This document shows, one piece after another, positions 8,236 to 16,294 of a stretch of 40,266 bases of DNA. The translations under genes were made by a program, and so were the position numbers. Below the pieces are notes generated by a model. The model was not told where the DNA came from. It worked only from the letters and a program-made list of their open reading frames with translations, and did no database searches. Numbering within the stretch: position 1 is the stretch's first letter; each line of letters starts with the position of its first letter. This DNA is from Methanomicrobia archaeon DTU008 (lineage in GTDB: Archaea; Thermoplasmatota; Thermoplasmata; Methanomassiliicoccales; Methanomassiliicoccaceae). The stretch lies in contig LFRW01000026.1 of NCBI GenBank assembly GCA_001512965.1, forward strand, positions 1-40,266. Reading direction: 5' to 3'.

Positions 8236-8310
8236 GCTCCCGTAGTGTAGTCCGGTCAATCATTCGGGCCTTTCGAGCCCGCCACCCGGGTTCAAATCCC
8301 GGCGGGAGCA
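8236..8310 (+). tRNA. tRNA-Glu (anticodon UUC)
   Basis: The acceptor stem GCTCCCG (8236-8242) pairs with CGGGAGC (8303-8309), followed by discriminator A at 8310. The anticodon stem is CGGGC/GCCCG around the loop CTTTCGA, giving anticodon UUC, which reads glutamate. The T arm contains GGGTTCAAATCCC. There is no intron, and CCA is not encoded. Confidence 0.95.
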
Positions 8311-8695
8311 CTTCTCTTCCACCGATCATCCCTTCTCGAAGGTCAATTCAAGGATTATCAGTTATCTGGTTCGATCTCATGATCATAGCCGTTGTAAGAA
8401 TAAGCTCGATCCCTTAGAACCAAATTTGGAGCAACAACATCGGTTAAACGAATCACAACAAATTGGCCGATCATGTGAAGTCACACTTTTAGTGGCATCC
8501 TAGTACAAATTAAGGTCCAGTCAAATCGATGATGATATCATCGAACATAATTATATTCTCAGACTGATCAAAGTGGAGCACACATCGTCTGGATGCGGCA
8601 AGTACGCCGCCATCGTGATTCCTGGTCAGTGGCAGTATGCTCATCTGAGAAGAATCATTAAGGTGGAAAACCGTTGATGCCCTGGTGTTTCTTAG
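8311..8695. other. Intergenic region with palindrome and A/T-rich boxes
   Basis: No convincing gene was found here. It holds a perfect 12-base palindrome, GATGATATCATC, at 8531-8542, followed at once by a TATA-like ACATAATTATATTC (8546-8559). A second A/T-rich box, GAATCATTAA near 8652-8661, is better placed for the HMA gene that starts at 8696. A 22-codon frame from 8593 shows no coding character. Confidence 0.5.
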
Positions 8696-8902
8696 ATGAG
8701 CGAGATCACTCTGAACGTCAAGGGCATGAAGTGCGGCGGTTGCAAGAAAAGGGTCGAAGACGCTCTCGTTTCTCTACCTGGCGTATCCTCTGTCAAGATA
8801 GACCTGAAGAAGGGCGAGGTACAGGTCGCCTACGATGAAACATCGACCGGTCCAGAGCAGATCAGGAAGAAGATCGGCGAGGCCGGGTACCAAGTGGCGT
8901 GA
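8696..8902 (+). CDS. Heavy-metal-associated (HMA) domain protein, CopZ-like
   Basis: This 68-residue protein is a single HMA fold. The metal site GMKCGGC sits at residues 10-16 with C13 and C16, as in CopZ/Atx1-type copper chaperones. The expected beta-alpha-beta-beta-alpha-beta pattern follows, ending in AGYQVA. Such proteins carry Cu(I) or related soft metals in the cytoplasm. No transporting ATPase or metal regulator is nearby, so the partner is unknown. The metal is inferred from the family. Confidence 0.9.
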   Translation: MSEITLNVKGMKCGGCKKRVEDALVSLPGVSSVKIDLKKGEVQVAYDETSTGPEQIRKKIGEAGYQVA

Positions 8903-8947
8903 GCGGCCCGGCCGCTGCAAGATGAGGCCACGGTCTTCAGCCCTGAT

Positions 8948-10666
8948 TCAGTCGTCCAGCATGGTAAGGTCGCCAAGAGGCTGGCCAAGTTCCCTTGCCT
9001 TCAGTACCCTACGCATGATCTTGCCCGAGCGGGTCTTGGGCAGGGACTCGACGAACTCGATCTCCCTGGGATATGCGTAGTAGGCCAGTCTTGTCTTGAC
9101 GAAGTTCGTTATCTCGTCTCTCAACCCATCCGATGGCGTGAATCCCGGCCGGAGGGTTATGAAGGCCTTCACGATCTCGCCCCTCAGCTCGTCTGGCTTG
9201 CCGATGACACCTGCTTCCGCGACCGCGGGATGCTCGATGAGGGTCGATTCCACCTCGAACGGACCCAGGCGCTCTCCCGACGTCTTGATGACATCGTCCG
9301 CGCGACCCATGAACCAGAAGTATCCGTCCTCATCGACATAGGCAAGGTCTCCCGATATGTACCAGCCGGGGATCTCGAAATACTCCCTGAACTTCGGCGT
9401 ATTGCGCCATATGCCGGTCATCATCGAAGGCCAGCCGGGGCGGAGCGCCAGGAACCCATAGGTTCCTGGAGGAACCTCCTGGCCGTTCTCATCGACGATC
9501 GAGGCCACCACGCCTGGGACGGGTCTCCCCATCGACCCGGGCTTTATGTCCATGCACCGGAAGTTGGCTATGCAAGGCGCTCCCGTCTCGGTCTGCCACC
9601 AGTTATCATGAATGCGCGTGCCCAGCACTTCAAGGCCCCAACGCACGACCTCTGGATTCAGTGGCTCACCGGCAGAGCATATGTGCCTCAGTTCAGATAG
9701 GTCGAACTCTCTGATGACATCGTCTCCCGCGCGCATTAGCATCCTCAAAGCGGTCGGGGCGGTGAACCAGACATTGACCTTGAACCTCTCGATGATGGAG
9801 CACCATGCTCTGGCATCGAACCTGCCTTCGTATGAGACCAGGGTGGTCCCCAGGTACCAAGGGCCGAAGATCCCGACCGATGTCCCGGTGACCCATCCGG
9901 GATCGGCGGTGCACCAGTATGTGTCATCCTCCCTCAGGTCCACCACGTACTTGCAGCCCACGAACTGCTGCACCATGGCCCGGTGCCCGAGCATAACTCC
10001 CTTGGGCTTGCCGGTGGAGCCCGAGGTATAATGTATGATGTATGGATCGGTAGGGGCCATGTTCATGGCCAGGTATCTGGGGTCTCCCAGCTCCAAGGCC
10101 TCATCGAACCTGACGGTCTTTCCTTCCGGTAACTCGTCGTCGCCGACGATTATGAACTTCTTGACGTCCAACAGTTCATCGAGGACAGGCTCCAGCCTCT
10201 GGTAGAGATAGGGGGAGGTGACGATGATGCTGGCACTGCAGTCCAGAGCACGGTCCTTCACAGCTTCTGGACCAAGGGCGGAGAAAAGGGGGCCGGCGAT
10301 CCCGCCCATCTTTGCGATGCCAACGACGGAGATGTACAGCTCAGGGATCCTGTCCAGATATACCAGGACGCGGTCGCCCTTTACCGCCCCCAGCTTCTCA
10401 AGCCCGGAGGCGAAACGACTGGTGAGGTCCGCCATCTCGCCGAAGGTGAACTTTCGCACTCCCCCGTCAGCCTGTACCGAGTAGAGAGCTATCTTGTTCC
10501 TCCTCAAGTTCTCAGCATGGCGGTCGATCGCCTCCGCGGCTACGTTATAGCGTCCGCCGTTCGACCAGGCGAAATCCTTTTCTACAGAGGCCCAGGAGAA
10601 CTCCCGATAGGTAGTCGCATAATCAGTCAGGTTCCCTGGTCCGAGTGGAGAGATCCTTGCATCCAT
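8948..10666 (-). CDS. acsA: AMP-forming acetyl/acyl-CoA synthetase
   Basis: This ANL-superfamily ligase activates acetate or another short acid through an acyl-AMP to the CoA thioester. The 572-residue product has the P-loop HYTSGSTGKPKGVM, the adenine-binding DNWWQTETG, the hinge GDLAYVDEDGYFWFMGRADD and the C-terminal lysine motif KTRSGKIMRR. The start at 10666 was chosen because a TATA-like TTTAAATAT lies near 10711-10719; a longer reading would begin above it. Acetate is the most likely substrate given the acetyl-CoA synthase cluster in this window, but propionate or other acids are possible. It is transcribed alone. Confidence 0.88.
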   Translation of the reverse strand: MDARISPLGPGNLTDYATTYREFSWASVEKDFAWSNGGRYNVAAEAIDRHAENLRRNKIALYSVQADGGVRKFTFGEMADLTSRFASGLEKLGAVKGDRVLVYLDRIPELYISVVGIAKMGGIAGPLFSALGPEAVKDRALDCSASIIVTSPYLYQRLEPVLDELLDVKKFIIVGDDELPEGKTVRFDEALELGDPRYLAMNMAPTDPYIIHYTSGSTGKPKGVMLGHRAMVQQFVGCKYVVDLREDDTYWCTADPGWVTGTSVGIFGPWYLGTTLVSYEGRFDARAWCSIIERFKVNVWFTAPTALRMLMRAGDDVIREFDLSELRHICSAGEPLNPEVVRWGLEVLGTRIHDNWWQTETGAPCIANFRCMDIKPGSMGRPVPGVVASIVDENGQEVPPGTYGFLALRPGWPSMMTGIWRNTPKFREYFEIPGWYISGDLAYVDEDGYFWFMGRADDVIKTSGERLGPFEVESTLIEHPAVAEAGVIGKPDELRGEIVKAFITLRPGFTPSDGLRDEITNFVKTRLAYYAYPREIEFVESLPKTRSGKIMRRVLKARELGQPLGDLTMLDD

Positions 10667-10710
10667 GCCAATGTGCCCCAAAGACCCACTCGCAGAGATG
10701 GAAAGCCCAT

Positions 10711-10719
10711 ATTTAAAGT
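10711..10719 (-). promoter_or_regulatory. TATA-like box for the acyl-CoA synthetase gene
   Basis: The minus strand reads TTTAAATAT, about 45-53 bases above the ATG at 10666. This argues against the upstream in-frame ATG at 10729. Confidence 0.45.
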
Positions 10720-10969
10720 GGACGAACACCGTCTGAATGAATGATATGGCTATTACGAATCATGCAGGCGCGCACCGATTCCCCTTCGGCCCCTTGGGCC
10801 GGCGTTCACCTGTCGCGAGAGCATGCCAGTCCTGGCGGTCGACCCTCTCCGCCCGGTGAACGGACACCTCGTCAGATGGGTCGGGCGGGTCATCACATGG
10901 ACCTCCTCCCAACCTAAACGTTCTCAAGCAAGGTCGATTTCATATCGTGTATCGGCCCTACTGCATGAC

Positions 10970-11290
10970 ATGAACGGAAAGGTGTCCACGGTCCTTGTGA
11001 CATACCCCGATGAGAAGACCGCGCGAGCCATCAGCAGGTCCTTGGTGGAACGACGCCTTGTGGCCTGCTCCAACATCTTCGCCATCGGCTCCATATATCG
11101 ATGGGAGGGCGAGGTTGAGGAGAGTTCTGAATTCGCCTCCCTTCTGAAGATACGGTCGGACGACTTCCCGGCCGTGGTGGGGGCCATACGGGAGATGCAT
11201 CCTTACGAGGTTCCTTGCATCGTCAGGTATGATATCGCCGGAGGCTTCGATGATTATGTCGATTGGATAAGGGAATCGACATCAAGGTAG
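10970..11290 (+). CDS. cutA: CutA1 divalent-cation tolerance protein
   Basis: This 106-residue protein is a CutA1 family member, a trimeric ferredoxin-like fold of very wide distribution. Family marks are STVLVTYPDEKTARAISRSLVE, the LVACSNIF segment, SIYRWEGEVEESSEF and the HPYEVPCI motif near the end. It was first linked to copper tolerance in E. coli; its true role is not settled. The ATG at 10970 gives the usual family length; the frame is open further upstream but that part is not family-like. Confidence 0.93.
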   Translation: MNGKVSTVLVTYPDEKTARAISRSLVERRLVACSNIFAIGSIYRWEGEVEESSEFASLLKIRSDDFPAVVGAIREMHPYEVPCIVRYDIAGGFDDYVDWIRESTSR

Positions 11291-11468
11291 AATGCGCACG
11301 AACGTCACACGCTTCTGACGGTCCTTCCCCTTCTCGGACGGTCCAACATCCCGCCACCTATCGATGCAAGAAGCAAGGAGGACCAAGGGCTTGCGTGGAG
11401 GACTAGGGGGGTCAGCGAAGCTACAGGCGGCAGGGACATGCCCAGCCCGCGGAGGATGGGTCGACCGC

Positions 11469-11963
11469 TCAGGTCGTGTAGATGAAGATGTCGCCCCGCC
11501 TCACATATGGTTGCAACCCCTCGATCGGATGCAGATAGCTGACGACCCTGGTTCCGGACCTGGCCTCTTCCTTTATCTTCCTGGCGATCCTTTCGTTCAC
11601 CCTCACTTCGTACTGGAATAGGAAGATGACGTCCGCGTCGGATATGTCCTGCCTGAACAGGTCTCCGAGTATGACCTCTGCGTCTCTGGCCCTCATCTTG
11701 GCCACAAGCCATCGGAGGGGCTCTATCTCGATTCCTTTGACATTATCACAGTATCTCGAAGCCTCGGCGAGGACGACGCCCGTCCCGCATCCAAGGTCAT
11801 AGAGGACATCATCCCGCCTGAGACCCACCATCTCAAGGGCCTCTCTAGCCTTCCTTCTTGGCGTCGGGGAGTATCCAGCGCCCCCGGTCAGCATGGGGAG
11901 GAAGATCGAGCCGACATAGTATGCAGCCATCAGGGCGAGAATGGTCACCAACAGGTCAAGCAT
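11469..11963 (-). CDS. Membrane-anchored SAM-dependent methyltransferase
   Basis: From the ATG at 11963 the protein has 164 residues. It opens with a hydrophobic segment (LLVTILALMAAYYVGSIFL), which probably anchors it in the membrane. A class I methyltransferase core follows, with YDLGCGTG at 55-62 and an acidic EIEP ribose contact after strand 2. The rest of the fold is short, like other small archaeal methyltransferases of this kind. The substrate is unknown. An upstream in-frame ATG at 12005 is also possible, adding 14 polar residues. Confidence 0.75.
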   Translation of the reverse strand: MLDLLVTILALMAAYYVGSIFLPMLTGGAGYSPTPRRKAREALEMVGLRRDDVLYDLGCGTGVVLAEASRYCDNVKGIEIEPLRWLVAKMRARDAEVILGDLFRQDISDADVIFLFQYEVRVNERIARKIKEEARSGTRVVSYLHPIEGLQPYVRRGDIFIYTT

Positions 11964-12153
11964 AATCTCATGCTTCCTATCGTCCGATGTGACCACACGG
12001 TCCATAGATGTTCGTATTTCCGACCCTCGGTCAGCCAGGAGACCCCTGGGATCGGCTCTCTTGCGCCACCTGGCGACGTTCATGCATGTCACCGTGCACC
12101 TGACGATCCATGGAGCGGTGCGAAGGGCGACGGTGGGCGCGGTCCGGCGAAGG

Positions 12154-12726
12154 TCACCTCATGGCCTGCAGGATCTCTTCCGCGGAACGCACCCTGCCCA
12201 TCCTCTTGAGGATATTGACCGAGCAATTGTGCTCTTCTTCCGACGAGGCGGTCATGGCATCCTCTGCGAACACCTGCTGGTAGCCGTACTCGTACGCGAT
12301 CCTGGCGGTTCCTTCCACGCCGAAATTGGTGGCCACCCCGCATAGGGCGATGGTGGTGACGCCTCTCCTCCTCAGCTGCGGCTCGAGCTCCGTCCCGTGG
12401 AATGCTGTCCACTGTCTTTTCGTGATCATGACGTCCGAGATCGCAGGCGACAGCTCAGGAACCAGATCTGCGAAGCCAGGTGGCGAGTCCAGGGGGTCCA
12501 GCGGAGGAAGGTCGCTCTCTGGATCGAGCGCAGCATCCTTGCTGAGCTCCATGCGCACCAGGAACACCGGGAGGCCACGCCCCCTGAAGGCCTCTAACAA
12601 TCTGGTGGCGTTGGCGATGACATTCTCGGAAGTGTGAGGCCTCAAGGATGGGTCCAGCGCGATGCCCTTCTGGAGATCGATTACGATGAGGGCGCAACGG
12701 TCCCTGTCCAACATCAACGTTGGCAT
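12154..12726 (-). CDS. Isochorismatase-fold hydrolase lacking the catalytic cysteine
   Basis: This 190-residue protein has the cysteine-hydrolase/isochorismatase fold: the catalytic-type aspartate D17 in VIDLQ and lysine K103 in ITKRQW. The usual cysteine of the NxCVxxTA motif is replaced by glycine G136 in ATNFGVEGTAR. Amidases of the family, such as nicotinamidase, need that cysteine, whereas true isochorismatases such as EntB and PhzD lack it. A vinyl-ether hydrolase or related role is therefore more likely than an amidase. A TATA-like ACATATAGG at about 12749-12757 lies some 25-30 bases above the ATG. No chorismate-pathway gene is nearby. Confidence 0.85.
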   Translation of the reverse strand: MPTLMLDRDRCALIVIDLQKGIALDPSLRPHTSENVIANATRLLEAFRGRGLPVFLVRMELSKDAALDPESDLPPLDPLDSPPGFADLVPELSPAISDVMITKRQWTAFHGTELEPQLRRRGVTTIALCGVATNFGVEGTARIAYEYGYQQVFAEDAMTASSEEEHNCSVNILKRMGRVRSAEEILQAMR

Positions 12727-12921
12727 GTACGTGCCTATGTGACCTGCACCTATATGTTCGAGTTATCCGAGAAACCGGTCCGAGGCCGCGTTGTCGTTTC
12801 GGGAAGGCGCGTCCTTTCGGTCCGCCATATTGTCCTGAGATCCTCTGGACGAGCTCCCTGCCGTTTTACAAGGCCTTCCTCAACTGCGCGAAGCGTTTGG
12901 CGTACGGCCCTGAGGGAAGTC

Positions 12922-13308
12922 TCAGCAATATGCCTGCCTGCCCTTCCTCTCCTCCCCCATACGATGGCGGTCGTCATAACCGCGCCAATATTCCACGCTC
13001 CACGGCGTAGTCGCCCTATATACATGGAAGAGGTCGTTGGATAGGAAGGCGATATCGATCTCATACACCTGACCGGCATATTCGGACGGATATTCCTGAT
13101 ACGTCGCCGTCCAGAGCTTGACCAGGTATAGGAGCTTGGCATCGGCGATGGAGGCCAGGCGAAGAAACTCATCGAGGTCGTCACCTTGCCAGAAGATCGA
13201 ACGGTCGTCCGGGAGCCAGTCGGTCTCGTAGACCTTTCGGTCCATTCCCGCCCTCGCCAGGCAGTCCTCGATGACCCTTTCCATCTCCTTCGAGTCGCGA
13301 TCGATCAT
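12922..13308 (-). CDS. Hypothetical protein, 128 residues
   Basis: The function is not recognised. The frame runs from an ATG at 13308 and gives a soluble, acidic and aromatic-rich protein (for example WLPDDRSIFWQGDDLDEFLRL, then TATYQEYPSEYAGQVYEIDI). Codon use is normal for the region and the G/C-rich third positions support coding. An A/T-rich box (CCAAATATCCC) lies near 13332-13342. There is no signal peptide or membrane segment. It may act alone, being flanked by gaps of about 190 bases. Confidence 0.6.
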   Translation of the reverse strand: MIDRDSKEMERVIEDCLARAGMDRKVYETDWLPDDRSIFWQGDDLDEFLRLASIADAKLLYLVKLWTATYQEYPSEYAGQVYEIDIAFLSNDLFHVYRATTPWSVEYWRGYDDRHRMGEERKGRQAYC

Positions 13309-13497
13309 TATGATCGGGGGTCACATGCATAGGGATATTTGGCATTTGGCCGACCGTTTTCGGAAAGCCCATCTCATGAACCGTGCGGTCTGCGACCGGT
13401 CCACTGGCTATCTGCCATCGTGAATCATGTCAGGGATGAGCGACATCGAACGCCGAACAGGTGTTCCTGGACATGGGAGGTGCCTGAGCGAACACGT

Positions 13498-14583
13498 TCA
13501 TCCAGAGCTGCCTCCCAGCTCGTTCAGCATCGATGTGTCCAGCATATATTTTGCCCTTGGTCCGATAAGGTAGACGGGCATCAGGCCGAACAGATCATGC
13601 TGGACGATGTCATACAATGCAACGGAGAGATATCGTCTTCGAATGGACCTTACGGCCTCTTCGTCGGATCCTGCGATGGCGTTCAACTCCCGCTCTATCT
13701 CCTCCAGAGCGTGGATGCGCATGGCCAGCAATCGGCGGACGAACCTCTTGCTGGCATAACCTTGTATGTGCCTCATGACCATCAGCTGGGCCACCAGAAC
13801 GATCGCGAACAGGACGATGTCCAGACGGTCAAGGAGCCGCAACGTTTCCATCAAGGCTTGAACGGTTATGCCGGGGAGCAGCAGCGCCCATAGGCCCAGC
13901 AGAGAGGTCAGAAGGCCAAGCAACACTAGCGAAGCTATCATGGCAGTGAGCACCGTGCGCAGGGGGGAGTGCAGCGACAAGGGGCGATCATGGGCGATGG
14001 ATGCAAGCCGGGTCACCCCGTGCGCCCGCGGCTCGAATAGGTAGATCAAGGCGTAAAGGAGGAAAACGAAGCCGATCTGGACCAGTACCGTGGCGGCGAT
14101 GCGGGGAGGCACCACTCCCATGAGGAACCCGTGATAGATGGTGAATACGGCCGTGACCCCGAATATCAGGCCGAAGCTCCACGCCAGCGGGATCATCCCG
14201 CTCAGGAACACCGTCAATCCGATCTCCAAGGCCAGGGGGCGGTTGCTGAGCAACAGCCGTATGGCTATCGACCTCTCCTCCAGATCCTTGGTGTCAAAAC
14301 CCTCCTCCCCCGGCCGCATCTTGGTAGTGGTCGTCGGCATGAGAAGTATGATGAAGTTGTACGAGTAGAGGAGGAAGCCGACCGAAAGCCATAGGAGGAA
14401 GATATAGGGCTGGACCACGATGGCGACCATCATGAGGGCCATCAGTGCGGCGACGGCGCCATGCGTCAACCGCTCGCCTCGATGGTGAACGCTCAACCGG
14501 CGAAGTGTCCACCCTTCGAAGGCGATCTCCCTGCTAACCTCTTTCCTCAGCTCCGAAGCACCAGCGTTTCCAACCGACCCCAT
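13498..14583 (-). CDS. Polytopic membrane protein of unknown function
   Basis: This 361-residue protein has about eight hydrophobic segments. The first pair follows a basic N-terminal stretch (FEGWTLRRLSVHHRGERLTHG); a cytoplasmic-looking charged loop (MRPGEEGFDTKDLEERSIAIR) comes next, then four to six more spans. The C-terminal 100 residues are soluble and rich in charged helices (MRIHALEEIERELNAIAGSDEE). No transporter or enzyme family is recognisable. It is transcribed alone. The coding call is strong; the function is unknown. Confidence 0.75.
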   Translation of the reverse strand: MGSVGNAGASELRKEVSREIAFEGWTLRRLSVHHRGERLTHGAVAALMALMMVAIVVQPYIFLLWLSVGFLLYSYNFIILLMPTTTTKMRPGEEGFDTKDLEERSIAIRLLLSNRPLALEIGLTVFLSGMIPLAWSFGLIFGVTAVFTIYHGFLMGVVPPRIAATVLVQIGFVFLLYALIYLFEPRAHGVTRLASIAHDRPLSLHSPLRTVLTAMIASLVLLGLLTSLLGLWALLLPGITVQALMETLRLLDRLDIVLFAIVLVAQLMVMRHIQGYASKRFVRRLLAMRIHALEEIERELNAIAGSDEEAVRSIRRRYLSVALYDIVQHDLFGLMPVYLIGPRAKYMLDTSMLNELGGSSG

Positions 14584-14715
14584 CGTTCATCCGTCTCCGC
14601 TTTGGTGCATCCCATGCCATCACATGTTCGGAGGGCACGATGGGAACGGATGGAGGCCCCAGCGAAGGTGGCGGTCACGGGCCGCCACCCCGTGGGTGAT
14701 GAAGGTACCTCTACG

Positions 14716-15048
14716 TCAGATCGGTCCGGTCAACGTGGGCAGTATGAGCCCTACCAGGGCCGTCAGGATCCATATCACGATGGCTATCGCCAGGGCTTTC
14801 AGCCAGCCGATCTTGTAAAGGCCCTTCAGCGCAAGCAGCCATACGATGCCTCCAAGTATCGCGGCCAGCAACCCATTGCCGAGCAGCCAGTATGCGACAG
14901 TATATATGATCGTTCCAACGATGGCAGCGATCAGGGCGGTTCCGATCCCTTCCTTCTCTCCGAACAGCTTGGTCACGACCCATATCACTATGGTCGAGAC
15001 TATCAGGGCAAAGATGGAGCCCAAGGCCGTCGATATGACATCAGCCAT
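14716..15048 (-). CDS. Small membrane protein with four hydrophobic segments
   Basis: This 110-residue protein is almost wholly hydrophobic, with about four membrane spans (for example IFALIVSTIVIWVVTKLFG, then GTALIAAIVGTIIYTVAYWLLG, then two near the end). A short charged loop holds FGEKEG. A GGTGAT ribosome-binding site lies about seven bases above the ATG, supporting the start. No family function can be assigned; it could be a holin-like or membrane-stress protein, but nothing proves that. Confidence 0.75.
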   Translation of the reverse strand: MADVISTALGSIFALIVSTIVIWVVTKLFGEKEGIGTALIAAIVGTIIYTVAYWLLGNGLLAAILGGIVWLLALKGLYKIGWLKALAIAIVIWILTALVGLILPTLTGPI

Positions 15049-15219
15049 TCTATATCACCCGTCAAATCTTTGGGCCAGTTGCTCAAGGCCCGCTTGCATT
15101 CATCTTCGAGCGGGAGGTATAATAATTATTGCTTGAGATAATGGTCGGTACGAGGATTCTGTAGTGGGTAGACATCGACAGCTTGCGCTGCCATGTGATG
15201 CTTGTTCTGCCCCATGGCC

Positions 15220-15401
15220 CTACCGCGCCGAGGTTGAGGCCTCGACATCCCGCGTTCTTTTCCGTATGTCCGCCTCGCCGACGTCAGCATCTGGATAATG
15301 GTCTTCTTGTGCATCTTCACATGCTCGGCCACCTCTTCCTCATCCGCCGCCTTGACGTTGAACGCACAGAACTGGCAATGGAAATGCTTTGCCGTCGGCA
15401 T
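15220..15401 (-). pseudogene. DUF1059-like small zinc-binding protein, frameshifted
   Basis: From the ATG at 15401 the frame encodes MPTAKHFHCQFCAFNVKAA followed by EEEVAEHVKMHKK, a C-x2-C...H...H pattern like small DUF1059 proteins. Near 15300 the match passes to a different frame, which continues HYPDADVGEADIRKRTRD and ends at a TAG at 15222-15220. Joined by restoring one base, the product would be about 60 residues, the usual family size. If read without correction, the first frame runs on to 15126 with a basic, unlike tail. One missing base in an ACC/CAT stretch would explain it: a real mutation, a sequencing error or, less likely, programmed frameshifting. Confidence 0.55.
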
Positions 15402-15599
15402 GTCGGCCGTTCCGACCTGGTCGGGGCGCCTACTTGCCCTTGACCATGTGGCCTCGCCCATACGATCGCGGCAGGTACATATCATCGAACGGATGCCCGG
15501 CTGGAACAGGGCAGGCCAGTACTGTATTGGCTGGTATTCCATGGTCGTAGGGCGATCGAGGAACGTCCGAAGCGTAGGGCGCGCCTCCTTGCCATCCAT

Positions 15600-16163
15600 T
15601 CAATAGAACGAACCTTGATATTGTCCGGTAACCGGGCAGCCCATGCATTTCTTCTCCATGAACGAAGGGCACTTGCGGCACTCTCCGTCCATTCCGCAGG
15701 GCGGCTCCCTTGTCTTCTCCACCTTCAATCGGGCGGGCACCACGAAATCCTTGACCGAGGTGACCACGATGTTGAAGTCCACCTCCTTGACGGTCGGGTC
15801 CGATCGTATGTGCCCATTGACGATCGATTCGAGCGTGGCCACGCTCTCGCTGAAGAAGAAGAGGCATAGATTGTGTCGTCCCGAGACGCTGAAGCCGTTG
15901 GCGAAATAGGGGCAGTTGCGGAACATGTCCAGTATGCTCTGGGGGTTCGTGGAGGACAGGTCCACCTTGGCGAGATAGAGCCCCATGCGCAGCGGGCTGA
16001 TGCCCACCTGCCTGTCCAGCGCCCCGTTCTTCTTGAGGCGGGACACACGCGCCGCCACCGAGGGCTGGGACAGCCTGATGCGCTGAGCTATCTTCTCCTG
16101 GGAGACATCGGGGTCCTCGGCGTACATGGTGATGATGATGCGATCCTTTGCGTCCAACTTCAT
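15600..16163 (-). CDS. Lrp/AsnC-type regulator with C-terminal cysteine cluster
   Basis: From the ATG at 16163 this is a 187-residue regulator. The N-terminal helix-turn-helix is Lrp/AsnC-like (KDRIIITMYAEDPDVSQEKI, then SQPSVAARVSRLKKNGAL), followed by a ligand-binding ferredoxin-like domain. The last 32 residues hold five cysteines, C156, C162, C165, C173 and C176, in the order C-x5-C-x2-C-x7-C-x2-C, which could bind an Fe-S cluster or zinc. The gene is divergent from hcp across a 131-base region with a 7-base inverted repeat between two TATA boxes. It is therefore a good candidate for a nitrosative- or redox-stress sensor of hcp. The sensing role is inference. Confidence 0.85.
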   Translation of the reverse strand: MKLDAKDRIIITMYAEDPDVSQEKIAQRIRLSQPSVAARVSRLKKNGALDRQVGISPLRMGLYLAKVDLSSTNPQSILDMFRNCPYFANGFSVSGRHNLCLFFFSESVATLESIVNGHIRSDPTVKEVDFNIVVTSVKDFVVPARLKVEKTREPPCGMDGECRKCPSFMEKKCMGCPVTGQYQGSFY

Positions 16164-16198
16164 CCGTTGCCCTGAACAGCTTGTTGGATAAAAATCCT

Positions 16199-16212
16199 TA
16201 CTATATTTTATA
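16199..16212 (-). promoter_or_regulatory. TATA-like box for the Lrp-type regulator
   Basis: The minus strand reads TTATAAAATATAG, about 36-49 bases above the regulator's ATG. It sits just left of the inverted repeat at 16225-16250, so a protein bound there could control it. Confidence 0.5.
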
Positions 16213-16224
16213 AGGAAATGCATA

Positions 16225-16250
16225 TCATTACATATATTTCATAGTAATGA
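16225..16250. promoter_or_regulatory. Inverted repeat between divergent promoters (candidate operator)
   Basis: TCATTAC at 16225-16231 is matched exactly by GTAATGA at 16244-16250, with a 12-base A/T-rich spacer. The repeat lies between the TATA boxes of the Lrp-type regulator and hcp. Spacing and symmetry suit a dimeric helix-turn-helix protein. The repeat is seen directly; its role is inferred. Confidence 0.5.
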
Positions 16251-16253
16251 CGA

Positions 16254-16261
16254 TTATATAT
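16254..16261 (+). promoter_or_regulatory. TATA-like box and ribosome-binding site of hcp
   Basis: TTATATAT at 16254-16261 lies about 34-41 bases above the hcp ATG. A GGTGAG ribosome-binding site at 16284-16289 is five bases before the ATG at 16295 and fixes the start. Confidence 0.55.
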
Positions 16262-16294
16262 CATTGGCACAAATGCACTCTTAGGTGAGTTCCC

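Noticed and set aside
8593-8661. 22-codon frame above the HMA gene
   Set aside because: Arg/His-rich, no ribosome-binding site, no coding bias.
12750-13184. 144-codon minus-strand frame overlapping the 128-residue hypothetical gene
   Set aside because: Low-complexity Arg/Ser/Met content and a poor coding pattern; the other frame has better codon use.
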